A stretch of 64,000 nucleotides of DNA from Mastigias papua. Its lineage: Eukaryota; Cnidaria; Scyphozoa; Rhizostomeae; Mastigiidae. The notes below the pieces were generated by a model. The model was not told where the DNA came from. It saw only the letters and a list, made by a program, of their open reading frames with translations, and ran no database searches. The number at the start of each line of letters is the position of its first letter. Position 1 is the stretch's first letter. Positions 33,681-46,768 of this stretch are shown one piece after another. The stretch spans positions 12,407,534 to 12,471,533 of the forward strand of contig OZ025277.1 of assembly GCA_964019165.1 (NCBI GenBank). Reading direction: 5' to 3'. The position numbers and the translations under genes are program-made.

Positions 33681-35145
33681 TATGATTATACCTAAGGGAA
33701 ACCTCATTGAGCTGATTCAGTTCAATACAAATTCGCTTGCGCCACCTCACGTTTTTACCATGCTGATGTCAACAATAAACAGTTCTCAGGCTAGGCAGTG
33801 TGACGTAAAAGCAGACCTTATTCGGCCGGCCTCATTTCTAAAATATTTCACTGTTTATCGATAATCGCATTTAAAAAGGTTGCAGCTCAGAAACGCCGCT
33901 CAGCCTACATTTCCTTTATTTCTAGTAACGTTTGCCTCTGGGATGGTTTGATTGCATCCCACGTAAGTCTTGCTTGAATTGTATTTCGTACAAAGAAGTA
34001 AGATATCACAATTTTAATGAACAGCAATGCAGCACAACGTACGTTTTGTGTGTCCGTTACAAAGAAGACTAGATATGATAGAAGTGTTGAATACACTCAT
34101 TTTAGACTAGTTTGAAAGAAACAAGAACTACAACAGCAAAAAGCCTAAGAAACCATATGGCTAGATTGCCAAAATCTAAGAGACAGGCTATATTGCTCGA
34201 AATTAAGAAACTCATTGGAACACTAGGATAGTTACACCTTCCACGCCTACTTTGAGGAATGTCCTCGATTTTACTTGCATCTAAGTATTTCCAAATGATG
34301 TCTGAAGGCTGGCTTTCTCAGGAAAGAGAGGAAAGTACGTCTCAACGCAGATTTCCAATCATTAAGGCCAATCCTCAATAAAGAGGGTTTCACTGAGTAC
34401 AGTGTATTTGATGACTTCATATAGTTTCTAGTTGCCCGATGATGGCTCGTGGATGATTCAAAGCGCTTAGGACTCGTACTGATTATTTCGTTTCTCTAGT
34501 TTAGGTCTTTCAATGATCACATCTTCCTAGTCACACTAGTTGATATGGTACTGTCCAAGGAAATTCAAAGAATAAATACTGTTAAAGACATTGAAATGTC
34601 TCTGTTTTCTGTTGTAACCATGACTTTGAAGTTGTATGGTAAAAGCTGAAGAACTAAAGAACTCGGCGAGGAGAGGAGAGGAGATGTGACGCTGAAGTAG
34701 AATGATGGACATTTTTGAGGCAGAACGATTGGCCACGTCAGAAAATGTTACTACACAACAACAAATAAGATTATATAACAGATAACCAGAATCTTCATTT
34801 TCAGGAAAAAAGCAAAGATGTCAAACTGTCTTTATATTCGTCTGTGCACAAACAAGCGGTCATCATCAGAGTATGCTAGTTATTTACAAGTTAAAAAAAT
34901 GGTAACAAAAAAGAACATTTATAGGACCACATTTTAGGAAACATGAATGGTTAATAAACGGTACCCGAAGGAAACCTTGCAGGACGACACCAGTTTCCAA
35001 CAAGAAATGCTTTGTAATGCAATACATTTCAACGCTCTTGTTCATGTCGCTCGGAAATTTCGTACAGCAGTGCCCACAAAGTCTTACAAAACTAATTGTT
35101 ATTTTCAAGGCCTTTATTTGGATTCTCAAGATCACTGCACGTTTC
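33681..35145. other. No feature seen
   Basis: AT-rich DNA with only short chance frames (up to 100 codons). Confidence 0.45.
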
Positions 35146-35149
35146 TCTA

Positions 35150-35790
35150 AAAGATAGTTTTTTTGGCCCAGTACTGATACTTTCATAGCTTCTTCATATT
35201 TCAGTACTGAAGACTTCTTAACACTTTCTTAGCAAGAACCCCAGCAAGAACAGCCGCGTTTACATAAAATTACAGTGTTACACAAAAGGGCAGGCACTAG
35301 ACAAACATAACACCGTAATACATACAATAGCCGCCAAAAGTCCTTGGGGCACTTAGAAGAAACAGATAAAAAACCACTTTCCTCTACATATTGTCATAGT
35401 TGCTACAAACATGCACCCCCCTTCCCCCTAGAACAATGTTGGTTCGCTTATGGGACACTTGAAGTTGGCGTGCACGCGAAGTTTTCCCATTATCGCAAGT
35501 ACTTCTCCAGAAAACCAACATTGTTTCAGGGGGAGAGGGGGATGAAAGTTCGTTGCAGAATACAAAAAGTGCAAAGTGTCCCAGGACTTTTGGCGAGTAT
35601 TGTAGGTTACCACAAGAACTCTATATAAATTAAGTAAAAGAGCTGATTTTTTTTTGCGTGAATATTGGTATATGACTTATCGATATTCGTAGATCTCAAA
35701 AATTCAGTATTGAACTGTCTTAATTTTCTGAGCAGTCGAGTACTACCTTCTCACAAACACTTTGTTATAAAAAAGAAACATGTATTAGTG
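35150..35790 (+). repeat. Interspersed repeat family A, copy 4, split by a MITE
   Basis: The left part 35150-35324 (CAGTACTGAAGACTTCTTAA, CTTAGCAAGAAC, GTGTTACACAAAAGGGCAGG, AACATAACACCGTAATACAT) and the right part 35603-35790 (ACCACAAGAACTCTATA, AAGTAAAAGAGCTG, ATCTCAAAAATTCAGTATTG, GAGCAGTCGAGTACTACCTT) are collinear with copies 2 and 3. They are interrupted exactly by the MITE at 35325-35602. Confidence 0.8.
35325..35602. mobile_element. TA-flanked MITE family, copy 3, nested in family A
   Basis: 278 bp with CAATAGCCGCCAAAAGTCCT at the left and AGGACTTTTGGCGAGTATTG at the right, flanked by TA on both sides (35323-35324 and 35603-35604). It is in reverse orientation to copy 1, judged by the inner AACAATGTTGG blocks and CTTTCCTCTACATATTGTCA. 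Its clean ends and near-perfect TIRs make it the youngest-looking copy. Confidence 0.9.
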
Positions 35791-36515
35791 ATCAAGACCA
35801 TTTTTTATCCCCAGGATGGGTTTATCCCTAAGAATCATTCTTCGGATTATTATTGATTCTAAGAAGCAGGAAATTATATTACTACTTGTAAATGAGGAGG
35901 CCTAGCAACAGCAAATGGGCCTTTGAAACACTTCTCGTCAAGTAGTTCACAAAGGAAGTAAATTCATTTCCAGATTTCACATTTTGGATAATCTATTAAG
36001 CTTCATTTCTGAATCCTATGATTTCAAATATGAGAGATGATTTACAGTAGTTAAAATCATTTGCGATCTTTTCAAGTCGCTTCACTTTCAATTCCAACAG
36101 TTCACTTAGAATCCTCACGCAAAAATACCTGATTGCCAATAAAGAAGTAAGTACTTAACACCATATGAGATCGGTCACCTTTTGCACCATTTATCATGGG
36201 AGCTTTTGCATTTATTATCAATTTATCCCACGTCTCTCGGGGCTCTAAAGGATAATATAGAGCTCCGCATTATTCTCGTAAAAGCTGCTTTGAGGACAAA
36301 TCGTTGATTCTCATACGCATAAACAAAATGCGCCTGACAAGCAGTCGCGGAAATTATGCAAGTTTCGTTGCCATAATGTAGGGAACAAAATATATACATA
36401 CTACAATACTTTGAAGGGAATCTTTAATTTATACTCGCTTGAAGAGCAAAAAGCGTTTTTTTTTAGAACAGCATATTAGAACAGCAGAACAGCATGTGTA
36501 GAACTAGGTAAAAAA
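35791..36515. other. No feature seen
   Basis: AT-rich DNA without recognised gene or repeat. Confidence 0.45.
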
Positions 36516-36519
36516 GTAA

Positions 36520-36793
36520 AGGTCACTCCCATGTTCGATTCCATGCATTGGGGAGTGCCTGATAGAGAGGACACTTGTCCTGAGCCGTCGGCTTAGTGAA
36601 GTAGGGTGGCCAGTCCCTTTCCTTGCCGCATTAAACTCTCTAGTGTTGACACCAGGTACCCATTTGCTATTGGGTAAACAGTAAGCGAGCATCTTAACTA
36701 TGATCTGAGGATCCCAACTATGGTCCGAGGTCTCGAACCTTCGATGTTCCCATAAACAGCAAAACGCTACCTCTAACCGCTCGGCCACTCGCC
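36520..36793 (-). mobile_element. tRNA-derived SINE, minus-strand copy
   Basis: Read on the minus strand, GGCGAGTGGCCGAGCGGTTA (36793-36774) contains a perfect box A (TGGCCGAGCGG). GGTTCGAGACC at 36739-36729 is a good box B, at tRNA spacing. The body follows with GATGCTCGCTTACTGTTTAC, AGCAAATGGGTACC, and a 3' region ending near AATCGAACATGGGAGTGACC. It shares head and body with 27686-27830. A 94-codon open frame lies inside but is not a gene. Confidence 0.82.
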
Positions 36794-39700
36794 TGAGCTA
36801 CACGCTAAAAAATCCTGCTCTCTTTTCTCGCTTGTTAAGAATCAATCAAGTAACTAGTAATCAATATGAATAGGTATAGTTGCCAGTAGGACAAAGTATT
36901 ATTGCATAAAAAAGTTAAGGGCAACAATGTCCTATACTTTGTAGTGATGCCATTTGGCATCATTGACTCAAGGAATGATGACAATTCCTGTACTATTCTT
37001 GGCAATGGTGCTAAATGACATCATGATGATATTCTCAACAATCCCCCAAAAATGGATAATAAAGTGACTTTATCGAGCATTATATCCAAATGAGCATAAA
37101 AACTGCGTGAGATAATTGCTATCTCCAAGAAACATACTTTGGCAAATAAAGTGTTAATAAATGGCAAGCACTAACGGTTTCGATACTTTATGATCGAGTC
37201 ACCTTAGACAACAAAATCAAAAATGGAGAGGTTCTGTTCATGTTGACTACAGCTTATTAAAGAATGAAAAATGATGGTCAAACCGCGCAGAATATTTTAG
37301 AGCTGGGAAATTGTGCCGCCAATTATATGACCAATGGCCGGCTTAACGGTTCGATATTACAAACAAAACAGTTGAACTTTGTCAATTCAATCCTGCATCG
37401 TATAGCAAATGTCACTTTCAATTCAAGCTCAACTGAGATTAGCCTTGTGACCGTAAAATGCAGAAAAGAATTTACTTGTGAATAACACGATACAGCCAGT
37501 AATAAAAACAATCTATTGCCGTGTGTATTCATGAACTTCCTTTGGTAAAATTGCTGGGCAATACCGTTTACAAACAGCTAGTTTGCTTGAAAATTCGGCA
37601 CTACGATCTTTTCAGTTGTTGATAATTGCTTACAAAAACAGGCTGTTCGACCTTTCTACGTTACAATACGTCAAGAGACTGAATTCAGCAAACAAATGAT
37701 GACCGCTTTCTACAGAAACTAAACACAGGAAGTTGCTAGATGACTAGATATATTATATAGCTGTTTATTGACCACTGGACGGATTGCAAAAGAACCAAAA
37801 TGAAATGATATGCTTGATTCTTCAATAAATTTCGTGTATAGACTTCGTCATCATATAAAATATATAGATCTTTGTGCAAAATGCCGTCATGTTATTTTTT
37901 TTCTCTAATGCGATTTATGTACAACAAGAGATCTTCCAATCTTTCTGCCGGGGCAGAAGAGTGTTGGTGAAGACGGCTAATGCATCTTCATATCTTTGAG
38001 CATGGAATATAACAATGGCAGATAATGGCATAGACAAAACTATCTTTTACTTCAAATGAATTGACACATAGTTAGAAGTGCTTCGACTGCAGAAGCTCTA
38101 ACCGTGCACCTTTGGAAGAAAGCCAAGAGGGCTGCTTTAACGGGAAGAAAAATTGATAAGGTGCAAGATAGCGGATAACATCTTTATTTGATGATATGAT
38201 TGCCACAATAACTGATGGGAAAGATTCGTTGCCAGCTAAGAGACATGATGCTGTATAGATATTCCACTTTGCATTTTGAATACTTCGAGAGCCAGATTTG
38301 GCCTAATTGATACCTATTTGGCTGGACCAACAATCTTCGTTCGGCACCAGTATAATTCTGATAAAACAACCTGAATACATAATAAATAATGTCATGATGG
38401 CTAGGAATGGCTCTACAACTGAGCCTCATTTAGGGGCCCTAGCCTCCTTTAGTAGCCCTTCAGATCTCCACAACTGCATTGGCTTATGACATTTCATATC
38501 ATTGGTGGCTGATATTACAGTGCTTTAAAGATCTTTAAATCTATTTCAGGGAACCACTTAATCCTTGCAACCGTTAAATAAGGTAAATTCATGGATACTT
38601 TTATGAATAAAACTTCTGAAGTGTGATACTTATAACAAACTTTTTGAATGAATTCCTTCACTTTGTTTTTAAGTATTAAAGCTGATTCCACTATCATTAA
38701 CGAAATAGCCTGGGAAAACAACCTTCCATGAATAACATAATTAATGTTAAGGGGTTTCATCCCCTCTGGCTTCCCTAATACCCCTTAAAAATATTATGAA
38801 TACAGAAGTTGGTCTTCAGCTCACATCCCATAGAATCGTGTGAAAGAAACAATATGCAAAGATTAATCAAACCAAAATCTCTCTGCTACTAAAAAAGTCC
38901 TTGAAACCTACCACAGTGATATGACATCAAAGCTCAAGAAAATTGCTGTCAGTGTTCTCGTTTCTATCCAACGATCTCGATCTCGCACAAAGATCGCGCA
39001 CTTGTACTCACATAGAGCTCTATATCTCTCTATCACAAAGAAAAGCTTTTGATTTGTGCGGCAGGGAGTGTTTGTAACAGTCCTTTAATGTGAATGAGGT
39101 GGACAATTCAGGATACGTCTTGGAAGACAAAGATGAATACCTAACTTAAATCTTCAGAGATCATCAGTTACTGAAAGCGCTAGTTTTGTACTGAAAAACA
39201 ATTGACAATTGGTTTGCCTCGGAAAAGCAAACGGAGATTCATTACCTAGAAAAACAATTTTCTTTCGTAGTATGGAAAGAAATTGAGAGAAAATCCTGCC
39301 CTTCCGTAGCGAGTAGCTAGGAATGAAACATGACTGAACGAGAGGGCAGGGGTTACCTTTTGTGCTCTCATCTTTGTTACATCGATTTGAAATCGAAGTG
39401 TCTGTCCAAAGAGGGAGGGGAGATCGTCAAGCTAAATCTTATGGTTTAGTAGAAGCCAATATGGCTGTTCCATGCTCCATCATGATCAGTCATGATCCAA
39501 TTTGCACTCCTCAATATCCCGTTTCAATCGAGGCTCTTCTTTCATGGCGGATTTATAATCAAAATAATACCGTAATTACAATTGGGATGTATTCGATTTT
39601 CGAATCGAGGGATTTCATTGAGAATGACGAAGACGAATTTAGATTAGTGCACGCCCACTGCATGTAATTGAACTGTTTCAGAAGCAGATTTCTGAGCAAG

Positions 39701-40020
39701 GGTGGATCAAGTCAGCAATAAATGGTCTTGTTAGGTATGCTGATTTGTAACAAGCTTTGGTAGGACACCACAAAGTTAGAATATGTGACCTGACAAGAAG
39801 AGGGTTTAAGTACGTAAAGGTTCGAGCTAGAAGCAGTGCCGAAGGTTCTAGGTCATTTCCAAATTTCACTGCATAGTTTAAAATCTTTCGAAACTACCCA
39901 TGCATCTCTCCCTTCCTTTATCAAACTACCATACGCTGGACTTTCGGGGGTTCACATTTTGTTCCAGTAAATTGTTAGTACATTCGCCCAATCTCGTCTA
40001 GATACCCAACTCACACTTGT
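36794..40020. other. No gene recognised
   Basis: A 101-codon plus-strand frame at 39362-39667 and several shorter ones show no motif. No repeat family recognised. Confidence 0.45.
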
Positions 40021-40024
40021 TCTG

Positions 40025-40195
40025 TCTTCTAGAATAATTCAAACAAAATCAAAACTCTAAGCCTTAATGAAGCTTGAGTCTTGCATTGTTCTTAAATCAT
40101 TCTTAAACGTGACTAATTTTGAGCCTTAATATTCTTATAGACTACGTTCTTGTAAACGTGTGTAAGCTGCATAAAACTTATTTGACCCGAGTTGT
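40025..40195. repeat. Family B fragment
   Basis: AGAATAATTCAAACAAAATC, GTTCTTAAATCATTCTTAAA, TTTTGAGCCTTAATATTCTT and TTCTTGTAAA follow the order of the right end of the family B element at 55.4-55.5 kb. Confidence 0.55.
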
Positions 40196-40424
40196 AATTT
40201 CTTACAAACTGGTTGCATATCTCCAAAAGTAGTTACATTGAATTTCTGCTCATACGACTCTCAAAAAGAACTGACGGGGCATGCAGCCTACTTCCAAAGT
40301 ACAAAATCCTACAAAATCCTAATACCAAGCAGTTAAAGCTAAGTTTTCTCAAAAATTTACTGTTATTATAATTCACCTTCCATGTATCGCTGATATAATG
40401 TCATTAAAACTGGCAGGCTAGAGT

Positions 40425-40630
40425 GCCCAATTAAGGGGTATGTCGCGTGCCACAGCCCACATCCCTACTTTTTAAAGGTAACCTTCGGTAACTGCTTGGC
40501 TAGTAGGCAAAAGTTGGCAGAAAGATCATGGCTTGTCGCCAATTATGGTGCCTTGTTCAAACCGGTAATTTCAATTGCAGTCCCCCCCCCAAATGAAAAT
40601 TCCTTCGGCATGTCACTGTGCATTCTTGAC
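40425..40630 (+). repeat. Interspersed repeat family C, copy 2
   Basis: Contains GGCTTGTCGCCAATTATGG, CCTTGTTCAAACCGG, a C-tract and CGGCATGTCACTGTGC in the same order as the copy at 33165-33385. Confidence 0.5.
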
Positions 40631-43600
40631 TAGAAGGACTGCTTTGAACAGAAAGACTGCTTTGTCCCAACACGTTGATTCATTACAGCCGCATAGAGAA
40701 TAATCTGTGCATGTTCTGTTCCAAGCGAAGTCAGCTTTCAGCTAAAGTTTCCATGATTTCTGAAACAATTAACCCTCATAATTCACTTATTTACTCAATT
40801 AGCCGTCTGATACACTTTAAAACCAGCAAAACAATGAACTCACGTCATGGCTTCTCACTCTATGGGCCAAAAATTCCTATTATTTGACTATTCATTGTCC
40901 GTTCCCTGGCAGACAGGTTTTCGAGCTGTTTGATCTAGGCATTTTATCTATGTAGCTTGACGAGAACATTGTTTCATTTTAAGAGAGCGGCCTGCAAGAA
41001 GCACTTATCAAAGGCTACACGCGATTATTTCGAAAAAAGCATCTTTCCTGGCAGCCCTTCCGAAGAGATATCTATTGTTAATGCCAGCCCGATGACCATG
41101 TCAAGTTGATTACAGCAACCGCAATATATTCTTCAGAAGAGCCCTCTGGCTTGTTCGTCCACTCTAATGACGTATGACATAGGTAATAGGAAATGCATTC
41201 TTGCAAGTTTAATATGTGTGGTTTTGAAATGATCTTCCAGAAGCTAGGACAGTTAATAGTGTGAAGGCTTGGATATAGCTGGGCGACCCCTTGAGGTTTA
41301 TCTAATGCCAATTCGAGCTGATAAATCCAAACACGCCGATTAGTGCAAATTGGCATGGCAGCATACATGATACGAGATCATTTACTTCAAGGCCTCCTGC
41401 ATCCCAAAAATATGCTCCGAGGCCCGATGAAAACATAGCAGTTTTAAGGCTACCTGTGCTTTGCTGGAAGTTAAGTGACCTTGTTTCTTGAACGGATTTT
41501 AAATCGTTCCCAGTTGCAATAAATGAGTGCATAAATTTTGGGGCTGTGTCGTAAGGTTCTACTTTCATTCTCACCGCCACACAATTGAGCATTCAATAGA
41601 AAACTGAAAGAACACTTGATCCATTAGCATATATTTATCCCGAAAGCACGGTCCATAGGAAGGGCAGTACTTTCTCATTACAGCTTTATCATTGACTGTT
41701 GTATTAAGCAGTATCTTCGGTTTAAGTTATGTTGTAGCATATTCTCACATTTTAAGTGTTATTTATGTGGGCTTATAAGGATTTGTGCGTAAATAGTAAA
41801 GAAATGTCATAACAAGTTACTGTTGCAATTATCCCATAACTCGCAACCATAGGTGTAGAAGGCGGAAAACTTGGGTGGATTGCAACCTCCCCCCTCCCCT
41901 ACACATGCTTCCAACTATTTAATGTCATTTCAATCTATGAGGAGGGCTTATCTAAAGAAGTTGAGTGATGATTCAAGAGGATAAATTCCAGGCGTAAATT
42001 CTGGAAAAATCCATAGGTAGTTTCTTTACGTACATACTGTAAATCCCCGATTGTGGCGCGGCTCAAGAAGCCTGGATGCTATCAAGCAAATGACGTAATA
42101 GTGCATCACAACTATTCAACCATTCTGTTTACCGTTTACAAGACAGACTTAAAACCATCTCAAACTATTGCTGATAGGCACATATATAAAGAGTAGAACC
42201 CATAATTGGATAACAGGTGAATTACAACATTAATTTTGGCTGGCAATTAATGGAAACGTTGATCTGCTTATCAAGGCGAACGGTTGCCAAATTTGGGCCT
42301 ATTAGGAGGTGGTTGTGATTCATCGCATAGGAATATGACCCAGAACATTTTCCTCTGCAGATTGATCAAAGTTGTTGGGCTTAGAGCGAAAACTTTTGCC
42401 CTGCAGATTAAAAAAACTTCGTGAACAATCGCCCAATTTAAACGTACTGCACATGCTCTTTGGGTTAAACACTTAGAGGCGCGCCCACTTAAACGTATTT
42501 AAACTCCCAATGAGTGCCAAGGTGTAACAGGTTATAACTAAAAGAGCGAGGTCTGCGGCGCTAATGATGAGTTGGGTTTGTGTACTTCTTACATAAAGTT
42601 CCAATATAATAATATTGAAATATTATATATTGTTTTATCCTCAACAGTTAGCTTTAATTATTAACACGCTACCTTAAAGTCAACTTTAATAAGCCAACAC
42701 CAGGTCCTAACATCAGTATGGGTCTGACCCACTTTGTGGACTTTCAAATCAAGACTATGGATAGGACGTATCTATTTCTGGACAGTAAGGTTTCAACACT
42801 AACCCAAATTAATTTGTGTGCTAATGACATGCTTTGATATTCAGTACTTTTGTAGATAGCATGGAGATTTATTAATTTACCTGCTGGATACGGTGTTGAT
42901 TTTTAGTTTCTGTCACACCTTTAGTAGCATATTTCCGAAAGAATTGCCAGGTCCCTTTGTTATAAAAATGTGGATCTGTAATTATTACCTACCTTAGGCT
43001 CTGGAAGATGAGAAAAGTACACTTTTGTATAACATGGACCAACTAGTAGATCTCAGTACCTGTTGTTCCTTTTCTCTAATACTAGAGGGATTTTCGCGTC
43101 CTGATTAAGACAATCAACCATTACGGTAAGTACAACAACACTTTTAGCGCTATGCATGCAATGCTTAACATCGTATGTAATGCCTTTAACGCTTTGTCTA
43201 CCTCTCAACCTATCTTCCCTTCTCTCTCAGTACCATCATCAAGCATTAACTCAAAATTTACTACTTGCAGCTTTTGTAATTGTTACACTCAGAGATTATA
43301 CTTCAGTGATTGCCAAAGGAAACTTAAAGGGAAGCGCCGACAATTTAGCATAGTTTTTCTGTATTTTCAATTGGGATTAAAGATGTTCAAATTAAAATCG
43401 AGAGTTACTTTGAAATTGGTTATTTTGGGAAAAGAAGTAGATGAGATTACTTAGCTGAAATGTAAATCATCGAACAGTAACCAAGGAAGTCTATGTAATT
43501 ACGATAAGCTCGGAAAGTGATGATTAGCAATAGCACAATATGAAAATAAAAGTTTATCTGATAATACCGTTGAGAGCATATTTGCTTCAATGTTTACTTC

Positions 43601-46280
43601 GTTGCGATCAAAACACTAGCATAATGGAAATGCTGTTTAAAGGGTAAATAGATTTTGTTACAACGTATTTGGGGATAATGTCCCTTGGTATGTCATTCTA
43701 ATGGATGAATAAGGAAATAACAAGGATGGTATATCTTTATATTGCTGTTCAAAGAGTTACACTTGTTGTTTCAAATATGTCCTAGGTAAAGTTCTGAATC
43801 ATGACAACATGCAGAAATGGATTCCTTGTCATAGAAAGGAAACCTCTTTATCCAGTTGAGTATTTTTATACAAAGGAAAGAGACGGTGAAAGTATCTAGA
43901 ACATTAATGCTGAAGGGCAACAGCCGATATCAGAGAGGAATGTTGCAACAATCATCATGGTTCTGTACGTGTAGGCCCCGTTAATGATTAATAAACAGCC
44001 ATAATATGTCAACAAAAGCAATGAGTTACTTGAATGTATTTTTAGTAATTTTTATAATAAGGTTCCTCCTAAGCTGTGAAGGCCTAGGAATATAAGTGCT
44101 TCACAGCAGGTTATCGAAAGCATTCTTGAAATATGTCCCCCAGCAATGAGGACGAAGAAAGCTATGTTATTATAGACCAAAGATCGGTAGCTCCAATCCA
44201 AGCAAAATCACTTTATCCTGAAATACATGAAAAGAATTAACATAGTTATGGAAAGGTGGTGTTTCGGTAATAAATGATGCTGCCCAGCATGTAGTAACAG
44301 TAGTTAATTATGGTTATGATGTAATCTCTTAAATAATTGATGTTAGCTTATATTAGTTGCAAAACTATTACCCTATTACTCAGCGTTAAATAAGGATCTG
44401 ACGATGATGCTGAGAGTTTCACTCTGACGGACAATGCTGTATGCGTGTTTAAGAGGCATGCAGAGTTTTTTAGCAAAGAGCAATGACTTCACAGCGTGGA
44501 GCAACGAATAGATGATTGAAAATATGATGCCAAGTTGTTTGAAAAGGCAACAGAGTGCTGTCAATAAATGCATAAGTACTTAGTCAGCCTCGCTTGCTAT
44601 GGTAACTGAGAGTCAATACCAAACTGTATCAGTTTTAAACAGGATAACGAGTAATTGCATTAGATCATCGTTCTAAAACTTCTGAAGAAAACTAGCCTCT
44701 TCCATTAAATCAGCCTCATTATTTCCTGCTGAACTCTGAAACAGTTTGAGGAAACATTCCGTTGACTTTTTGCAAGGAAGATTACATCCTATTTAGCAAG
44801 ATTGAATAAGCAACAATAAATTTCCTTGCCACTAGCCGTTCCTTTCTAATTCTACACTCACAACAGCGACATTTTCCTAGCCTTTGGCTTTTCCGAATCT
44901 GATTACAGTTTCTTATGATAATTCTGCAACCAGGAACGTTATCCTTCTGAGTAACGGGAAATATGAAGGCCTGAAACTTTGCAGAAATTTCAACTTGCTC
45001 TCAATTAAGAGGAATCAAAGTTTCTCGTCACAGTTTAAGATGAAGTAATAATATTCGCCTCGATGGACCACAATGCAATCTTAACCCGGTCAATTTATAT
45101 TTGCATAGAACTGCTTTTGTTGATAAAATAAACAAGTGCTAATAAATTGTCACACTAAGCACTAAATTCTGTCAATTTACACAAGTAAATGGTCACTAAA
45201 TTCATTTGTTATATATAGTGTTTAGCTTTGAGTGATATATTTTCATATTACTGGCTGTAACATTTGCAATACTATTTGTAGATAAGTACCTTATCATCCT
45301 TAATACCTTTCCAATTTCCGAGTACTACCAATTGAAATCTAAATAAAATCAAACTGCATTCAAATAATAATAGCTTTTTGGCTAGTGCCTTGATGCTTCA
45401 ATTGTACGTTGCTGTTGCTCACAGCTATTACCGAAACTGCTAGTTGGTCAACTAATCTCTTTTCATGGTTTATCTAGGAACATCCAAACACACTATTCTC
45501 GTGGCTAAACATGCTCCACTCGAAACTATAAAACTATGGAGGAAACAGTAAAACCAGTTTCTTCGATTTCTGCCAGCAACAATATACTCCCTACCAGTAA
45601 CAATGTGAAAAGCACCTACATTTGTTATCACTCTAACTGAATAGGGCTAGTTGTAAAACAAGATTGCTCAAGTATTGTAAGTTACGTCAATACGCAGGTG
45701 GCTCGTGTGGACTGTCACAAGAGCAAAGATTTTATTCTAAGAGCACCCATGGATGTCATACTTAGACTATATCCAAGATGGACCAAAATGACTGGAGTAT
45801 GTTTCAATTGTGCTTTTGAGTTGAGCAATTAAGGCATTATCAGTTCCAACAACCGTCCGAAATTAATTGCCTTGTCTCGAAGTGGTTAGAAACAATACGA
45901 ATCTAAAATGATGTGCATGATTGAGATGATTGAAAATGATCGCTTAATAGCATGCAATATAGGGAAATTGCTTTTGCGGTGCTGGGTGAATTGAATAAGT
46001 TATATGCTGTCAATATTTGCTATAAGGTGCTATCAATCATTTTGAGGCAAGGATACGGCAACATGCGTTCAGTACTGATGTACATAGTAGGCATTATGAA
46101 CAGTTATGAATACTTGACCGTTCATTGGGGGGTGGGCAACCAGGCCACGAGAGCTTGTTGACCGTAGCTCCATGACAAGACTTTTAGAAGCCAATCCTTA
46201 AATAGTGTCATTGTTCTTAAAAATAAAGGGTGATGGTTCCCCTCGTCCCTTCCAAGTGTCCAACACTGAAAAAGAAGCAT
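40631..46280. other. No gene recognised
   Basis: Overlapping 96-codon minus-strand frames at 41078-41592 are the only longer ones and match nothing I know. TACTGTAAATCCCCGA at 42036 is an end fragment of the 5360-5715 element family. Otherwise AT-rich unique-looking DNA. Confidence 0.45.
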
Positions 46281-46302
46281 ATATCACTGGATTTTCTCAC
46301 GC

Positions 46303-46768
46303 ACATGTGTCAAACTCGAGGCCCGCGTGCCAAATGCGGCCCACCACGTCACTTCTGTACATGATTTTGATGATGTTACATGATGATGAGTATGACTGAG
46401 GAGAATAAAATGGGTGTATAATTTTATGATTGCACTCTTATTTCGTCGATTGTTTTCTGTTACTCCCAGACCATGACGTACAAGGGTCTCTAGGCTAGCA
46501 TGTGAGGATGAGGACGGACCTACTTGTGTGTGTTCAAAGAAAGGCAGCATTACATCATTGTTGAGCAAAATGATGCTCGCCCTATGTTGACTGAGCCATA
46601 GCTCTCCCCATCCCCCCTCTTCATTAACTTAAATGCTTAATAAATACAGAAAAAGTTATCTGGCTATATGATAAGGTATAGCATCCTTTCATCTGGCCCT
46701 TGGAGACCAACCATAGTGCTGATGCGGCGGTCAGTGACTATGAGTTTGGCATCCTTGGCCTAACGTGT
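46303..46768. mobile_element. hAT-like non-autonomous element (diverged)
   Basis: The left end has TGTCAAACTCGAGGCCCGCG and CCAAATGCGGCCCACCACGT. The right end has the inverse theme (GATGCGGCGGTCAGTGACTA then TGAGTTTGGCATCC). Such GTCAAACTC/GAGTTTG and GCGGCCC ends are familiar from hAT-type MITEs in many animals. The boundaries are approximate and the interior is unrelated DNA. Confidence 0.45.

Noticed and set aside
36504..36788. 94-codon minus-strand frame
   Set aside because: It is a translation of the tRNA-derived SINE.
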